Part shown: one piece after another, positions 7,323 through 10,526 of the stretch
Numbering within the stretch: position 1 is the stretch's first letter
Layout of the letters: the number at the start of each line of letters is the position of its first letter
Notes under the pieces: model-generated
The model's input: only the letters and a program-made list of their open reading frames with translations
What the model was told of the DNA's origin: nothing
The model's database searches: none
DNA from: Devosia sp.
GTDB taxonomy: Bacteria; Pseudomonadota; Alphaproteobacteria; Rhizobiales; Devosiaceae
Direction of reading: 5' to 3'
DNA: 10,526 nucleotides
Assembly (NCBI GenBank): GCA_011322005.1
Contig: DROE01000161.1
Location: 1 to 10,526, forward strand
Made by a program: the position numbers and the translations under genes

Positions 7323-9149
7323 TCAGAAGTAGCTCATTCCATAGTACCATGGCGCCACCACCGAGAACACCACCCAGACGATAATCACCAGCGGAGAACC
7401 CACCAGGATAAAGTCACGGAACCGGTAATGCCCCGCCCCCATTACCAAGAGGTTGGTCTGATACCCGATCGGGGTCGCAAACGATGCGTTGGCCCCAAGA
7501 ATGACAGAGACAACCAGCGGCACCGGATCTACCCCCAGCTTTGCAGCCGCCGCAATGGCTATGGGGGTGAACAGCACCGCCGTGGCATTGTTGGAGAGGA
7601 AATTGGTCAGAACTGCGACCAGCAGGAACATCCCGGCCATGAACACCGCCGGTGAAGCATTGCCCAGCTGGCCTATTGCCACCTCGGCAATAAAGTCCGC
7701 CCCCCCACTGGTGGCCATGGCGTGGGCCATGGCAATGGAAGAGCCCACAAGTAGCACGATCTTGCGGTCTATGGCCCGCGCCGCCTGCCTGATATTCAGG
7801 CTTCCCGAAGCCAGCATGGCAAAAGCTCCGGTAATAGCTGCAACAACTATGGGCACAAAACCGCTGGCGATAGCCGCTATGGTCAGAATGAAAATAATCA
7901 GCGCCCGCATGGCCATGCCGTGAGGGCGGATTTCCGAGCCGCTCCACTCCATGACCATCAGATCCTGCAAGCCCCGCAGCCGGGCAAAGGCACTGCGCTG
8001 CCCCGCCATCAGCAATACGTCCCCGGCCTCCAGCCGGATTTCACTCAACGGTTGGCGTGGCATACGGCTGCGCCGCTCCAGCCCCAGAATAAGACAGTCA
8101 TGCTGGGCCATGAAACCCGCCTGATCGACACCGTTGTTGACCAGCCGCGAACCCGGCGTCACCAGCGCTTCATAGAGCAGAATACCGCTGTCGCCTTCCT
8201 CCTGGGCGCCGGAACTGAGCACTTCGTGCCCCTCAAAAGCGCGCCAGTTCTTCAGGGCCTCGGTCAGGGCATCGCGGGTGGCGGCAATTATCAGCGTGTC
8301 GCCGGTACGCAGGGTTATGTCATCAAAGGGGGGCAGGAAGTTGGTTTTCCCCCTCCTTACGGCACGCACCGTCATCGTGGTCAGCTTGGGGAACATGCCG
8401 GCAACGGTTTTGTCACCAATCAGCGGATGGCCAGGTGTCAGGCGGATTTCTGTGATGAACTGCATCGAGCGGGCGCGCATTTCAGGCGTGCTTTTCTGAT
8501 TGTCAGGAACGAACATCGGCGCGATGAACAACACATAGATTGCTCCCACAAGGGCCATGGCCAGTCCGGGCACGGCAAAGGAGAAGAAACTCAATTCAAT
8601 CCCCGCCTCACGCGCCACCCCGGCGGCCAAAAGGTTGGTCGAAGAGCCCAGCAGAGTAACCATGCCCCCAAGAATGGTGATATAGCTCAGCGGCATCATG
8701 TATTTTGCAGCGGATATCTTGCGGCGGGCCAGAATCGAGGCCAGCACCGGCATGAAAACAACCACCACCGGCGTATTGTTGACAATCGAACTGGCCGCCC
8801 CCGCAATGACCAGCGCAACCAGCACTACAAGGGTCGGGTTTTTTGGCCACAGATCGCCCAGATACTCCGCCAGGCTGCTGAGCGCCTCTGTCTGGATCAG
8901 CCCCTGTCCGATAACCAGCAGGGCCAGAATTGTGAACAGTGCCGGATTGGAAAAGCCCGTCAGCAGGTTCTCCGGGCCAATACCGCTGCCCGGCACAATC
9001 AGCCCCACGATCATCAAGGCGACAATCGCCCCGAGCGAGACGATCTCAAGGGGTGCCCATTCCATGGCGTAGCAGGCCATCGCCGCAACAATAACGGCAA
9101 AGGTCAGCCACATGGCGGCCATTTCATAACTTGCAATCAGATCAAACAT
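7323..9149 (-). CDS. SLC13-type anion permease with two RCK_C (TrkA_C) domains
   Basis: An inner-membrane transporter of the DASS/SLC13 (ArsB/NhaD-like) superfamily, 608 aa. N-terminal membrane segments cover about residues 13-210, then a cytoplasmic part with two tandem RCK_C/TrkA_C domains (about 225-305 and 318-398), then further membrane segments (about 412-605). Transport signatures are NNTPVVV (124-130) with SSTN (169-172) in the first half, and SNNATAV (519-525) with TPIGYQTN (559-566) in the second, the inverted-repeat pattern of the family. Substrates in the family include sulfate, dicarboxylates and other anions; none can be assigned here. The start is ATG 9147-9149; a TGA lies just upstream in frame and no Shine-Dalgarno sequence is evident. 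ATG 9120-9122 (residue 10) is an alternative. The start codon lies inside a perfect palindrome. Confidence 0.92.
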   Translation of the reverse strand: MFDLIASYEMAAMWLTFAVIVAAMACYAMEWAPLEIVSLGAIVALMIVGLIVPGSGIGPENLLTGFSNPALFTILALLVIGQGLIQTEALSSLAEYLGDLWPKNPTLVVLVALVIAGAASSIVNNTPVVVVFMPVLASILARRKISAAKYMMPLSYITILGGMVTLLGSSTNLLAAGVAREAGIELSFFSFAVPGLAMALVGAIYVLFIAPMFVPDNQKSTPEMRARSMQFITEIRLTPGHPLIGDKTVAGMFPKLTTMTVRAVRRGKTNFLPPFDDITLRTGDTLIIAATRDALTEALKNWRAFEGHEVLSSGAQEEGDSGILLYEALVTPGSRLVNNGVDQAGFMAQHDCLILGLERRSRMPRQPLSEIRLEAGDVLLMAGQRSAFARLRGLQDLMVMEWSGSEIRPHGMAMRALIIFILTIAAIASGFVPIVVAAITGAFAMLASGSLNIRQAARAIDRKIVLLVGSSIAMAHAMATSGGADFIAEVAIGQLGNASPAVFMAGMFLLVAVLTNFLSNNATAVLFTPIAIAAAAKLGVDPVPLVVSVILGANASFATPIGYQTNLLVMGAGHYRFRDFILVGSPLVIIVWVVFSVVAPWYYGMSYF

Positions 9150-9163
9150 GATGGCGCATCATG
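9147..9163. repeat. Perfect 17-base palindrome over the transporter start codon
   Basis: CATGATG (9147-9153) and CATCATG (9157-9163) are exact inverted copies around GCG. The right-hand transcript's start codon forms one end, so in mRNA the element would be a 7-bp hairpin with a 3-base loop that hides the AUG. It could act as an operator or a translational lock, or be chance. Confidence 0.4.
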
Positions 9164-9203
9164 CCACATTAAGGCGCATGACCAAGGGCATATCTGCCCC
9201 CTA

Positions 9204-9230
9204 TTTGCGCTTTATACGCAAAAATTTGCG
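9204..9230. promoter_or_regulatory. Alternating TTTGCG / CGCAAA cluster upstream of the transporter
   Basis: TTTGCG occurs at 9204-9209, its complement CGCAAA at 9217-9222, and TTTGCG again at 9225-9230. The last two form a 14-base palindrome with a two-base centre. The cluster is 55 to 81 bases upstream of the transporter start, within the 182-base gap 9150-9331, where its promoter should lie. A regulator binding site is plausible; the regulator is unknown and I could not place a convincing promoter. Confidence 0.3.
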
Positions 9231-9277
9231 ACAGTGGGCCCTTGATTCAGTTTAAGCGCGTCTTTTGCCAAATATAT

Positions 9278-9298
9278 GAAAAATAAGGAATATTTTTC
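9278..9298. terminator. AT-only hairpin after the RDD gene, doubtful terminator
   Basis: GAAAAATA (9278-9285) and TATTTTTC (9291-9298) pair perfectly over 8 bases with a 5-base loop. It lies 33 bases after the stop codon of the RDD gene in its direction of transcription. The stem has only one G-C pair, so it would be a weak intrinsic terminator; it may instead be an AT-rich element of the transporter promoter region. Confidence 0.22.
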
Positions 9299-9331
9299 TC
9301 CTGCAGCTGACCGTTTCTTGCCGGAGGTCGC

Positions 9332-9814
9332 TCAGGCGGTATTGCCTGCCCAGTGACGTTCCATGGGAGAGCGCCTGACCATCAGCGTACCAACAATCAT
9401 GTCGTGCAGCATTTCACGCCGGGGAGAGAACAGCGCAAACAGAAAGGAAAATGGTGTCAGGAACCAGCAGGTTATCCAGAAGACCACCGGATGAATAAAG
9501 GCCCTAATGCCGTTCAACGGCGCTCCCCTGGTGGGAGTCAGTACAATATCCATCATCCGCATGCCGATGGTAGCCCGCTGCACCGAACCAAGTGTTGCTC
9601 CGTAATAAAGCGCAATGGCAATGGGAATGGCAAAGGGAAGGGCAAAAAAAGCGGCGCCAAGCGTTACGATTCCGCCAATAATTCCGACAATCAGCGTGGC
9701 GAACGTAATCGCTGCCAGAATGACGAGGTCGATAATGTAGGCAACCACCCGTCGCGCCAGCAGTCCCTCAAACAATTCAGGCGCGGTATGGGGGTCGGGA
9801 AGATTTGACGACAT
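9332..9814 (-). CDS. RDD-family integral membrane protein
   Basis: A small inner-membrane protein of the RDD family (160 aa), function not known. The name-giving residues are seen at the start of the first membrane helix (ARRVVAYIIDL, residues 20-30, with Arg21/22 and Asp29). Hydrophobic segments lie at about 24-50, 52-72 and 106-130. A GMRMMDIVLT stretch (84-93) and the C-terminal LHDMIVGTLMVRR (136-148) are typical of the family. The frame is open 45 codons further upstream, but ATG 9812-9814 is the right start: a perfect AAGGAGG (complement of 9820-9826) sits 5 bases before it, and the extra upstream residues do not resemble the family. It follows hemB by 79 bases. Confidence 0.9.
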   Translation of the reverse strand: MSSNLPDPHTAPELFEGLLARRVVAYIIDLVILAAITFATLIVGIIGGIVTLGAAFFALPFAIPIAIALYYGATLGSVQRATIGMRMMDIVLTPTRGAPLNGIRAFIHPVVFWITCWFLTPFSFLFALFSPRREMLHDMIVGTLMVRRSPMERHWAGNTA

Positions 9815-9893
9815 CTGAGCCTCCTTGGCTGCAACAAGCCCGATTGTTGTTAAATTTGGCGACAAACCGACAAATTTCAAGAGACGGGTGATC
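9815..9893 (-). other. hemB-RDD spacer with two inverted repeats
   Basis: This 79-base spacer holds the AAGGAGG ribosome binding site of the RDD gene and two inverted repeats: CAACAA/TTGTTG (9832-9837 and 9844-9849, 6-base loop) and AAATTTG/CAAATTT (9852-9858 and 9871-9877, 12-base spacer). Neither is followed by a T-run in the direction of transcription, so they do not look like terminators. They may be minor mRNA structure or an operator for a separate RDD promoter. Confidence 0.3.
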
Positions 9894-10526
9894 CTAGCGA
9901 TTAAGCAACCGTGCCGCTTCCAATGCAAAATAGGTAAGAATTGCATCACACCCGGCGCGCTTGAATCCCGTCAGGCTTTCCATCATCGCCCCGTGCCGGT
10001 TCCACATGCCTGCCTCCGCGCCGAGAGCAATCATCGCGTATTCCCCCGAGACTTGATAGGCGGTGAGGGGAGTATTGAAATTCTCAGAAAGCGCCCGAAC
10101 CACATCCAGATAGGGCATGCCCGGCTTGACCATCAAAATGTCTGCGCCCTCCCTGATATCCTGTGCCGCCTCACGAAGGGCTTCGTTGATGTTGGCGTAA
10201 TCCATCTGGTAGGTGCGTTTGTCGCCCTTCAGGCGGCCCTCAGAGCCGATGGCGTCTCGAAAAGGACCATAAAAGGCCGAAGCATATTTGGCCGAATAGG
10301 CCATGATGATGGTGTTTTCGAACCCTTGGGCGTCCAGCCCCCCCCGGATAGCGCCAACCCGCCCGTCCATCATGTCCGAGGGCGCAATCACATCGCATCC
10401 GGCGCGAACCTGATTGAGCGACTGATTGACCAGTATTTCCACTGTCTCGTCGTTGAGAATGGTTTCTCCCTCCATCACCCCGTCATGGCCGTGGCTGGTA
10501 TAGGGGTCCAGCGCCACATCGGTGCA
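9894..10526 (-). CDS. hemB: Delta-aminolevulinic acid dehydratase (porphobilinogen synthase), 5' end outside window
   Basis: Condenses two 5-aminolevulinate molecules into porphobilinogen in tetrapyrrole (heme, cobalamin, chlorophyll) synthesis; cytoplasmic. The window holds the last 210 residues; about 125 N-terminal residues lie beyond position 10526, judged by the usual family length of 330-340. Both active-site lysine motifs are present: MAYSAKYASAFYGP and the Schiff-base motif LMVKPGMPYLD. QVSGEYAM and the C-terminal SYFALE-like TYFALEAARLL are also typical. The metal site reads DVALDPYTSHGHDG, with Asp where zinc-type enzymes such as that of E. coli have cysteines, so this is a magnesium-type enzyme as in many alphaproteobacteria and Pseudomonas. 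The stop is TAG at 9894-9896. Confidence 0.97.
   Translation of the reverse strand, partial: CTDVALDPYTSHGHDGVMEGETILNDETVEILVNQSLNQVRAGCDVIAPSDMMDGRVGAIRGGLDAQGFENTIIMAYSAKYASAFYGPFRDAIGSEGRLKGDKRTYQMDYANINEALREAAQDIREGADILMVKPGMPYLDVVRALSENFNTPLTAYQVSGEYAMIALGAEAGMWNRHGAMMESLTGFKRAGCDAILTYFALEAARLLNR

Noticed and set aside
9186..9199. Small hairpin GGGCA-TATC-TGCCC upstream of the transporter
   Set aside because: A 5-bp stem is common by chance and no T-run or conserved riboswitch feature accompanies it.
7920..9245. Plus-strand open frame of 441 codons opposite the SLC13 gene
   Set aside because: The product is very rich in His, Gln, Arg and Asn with no domain pattern, as expected from the antisense of a hydrophobic membrane protein gene.
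9242..9255. FNR-like box (TTGAT-N4-TTTAA) near the transporter and RDD genes
   Set aside because: Only one half-site is intact, with two mismatches in the other; below what would be expected for a real FNR/FnrL site.
9815..9949. Upstream extension of the RDD frame into the end of hemB
   Set aside because: It would overlap hemB, and a perfect AAGGAGG lies just before ATG 9812-9814.

Overview
The window looks like chromosomal DNA from an alphaproteobacterium, probably of the Hyphomicrobiales (Rhizobiales) type. The grounds are the magnesium-type HemB next to an RDD membrane protein and a bacterial aspartate/glutamate leucyltransferase, the moderately high GC, and the style of the SorC-regulated sugar operon. 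This is inference from gene content, without a database search. I see no tRNA, rRNA, insertion sequence, phage gene or CRISPR array.

Left half (1-5225, plus strand): a tight five-gene carbohydrate or polyol catabolic operon. The order is FGGY sugar kinase (64-1554), zinc-type medium-chain dehydrogenase (1565-2623), AraD-like class II aldolase/epimerase (2616-3281), PfkB-family sugar kinase (3294-4262) and SorC-family regulator (4266-5225). Gaps are 10, -8, 12 and 3 bases, so one transcript and translational coupling are likely. A near-perfect inverted repeat with 12-base arms lies at 9-39, just before the first gene, and is the natural candidate operator for the regulator. A plausible flow is polyol to ketose (dehydrogenase), ketose to ketose phosphate (FGGY kinase), then epimerisation or aldol cleavage (AraD-like protein), with PfkB acting on a second substrate or cleavage product. 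The actual sugar cannot be read from the sequence. Any transporter would lie to the left of the window. Two enzymes depart from their textbook families: the dehydrogenase lacks the structural-zinc cysteines, and the AraD-like protein carries His where E. coli AraD has catalytic Asp120.

Centre (5226-5436): a 211-base convergent intergenic stretch with one weak hairpin and a protein-like minus-strand reading frame interrupted by a stop, possibly a gene relic.

Right half (5437-10526, minus strand): read in transcription order, the 3' two thirds of hemB (from 10526 down to 9894), an RDD-family membrane protein (9814-9332), a 182-base regulatory-looking gap, an SLC13-type transporter with two RCK_C domains (9149-7323), the leucyltransferase bpt (7289-6540) and a membrane-anchored endonuclease/exonuclease/phosphatase-fold protein (6492-5437). 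The last three have gaps of 33 and 47 bases and may be co-transcribed. The gap before the transporter holds a perfect 17-base palindrome over its start codon and an alternating TTTGCG/CGCAAA cluster.
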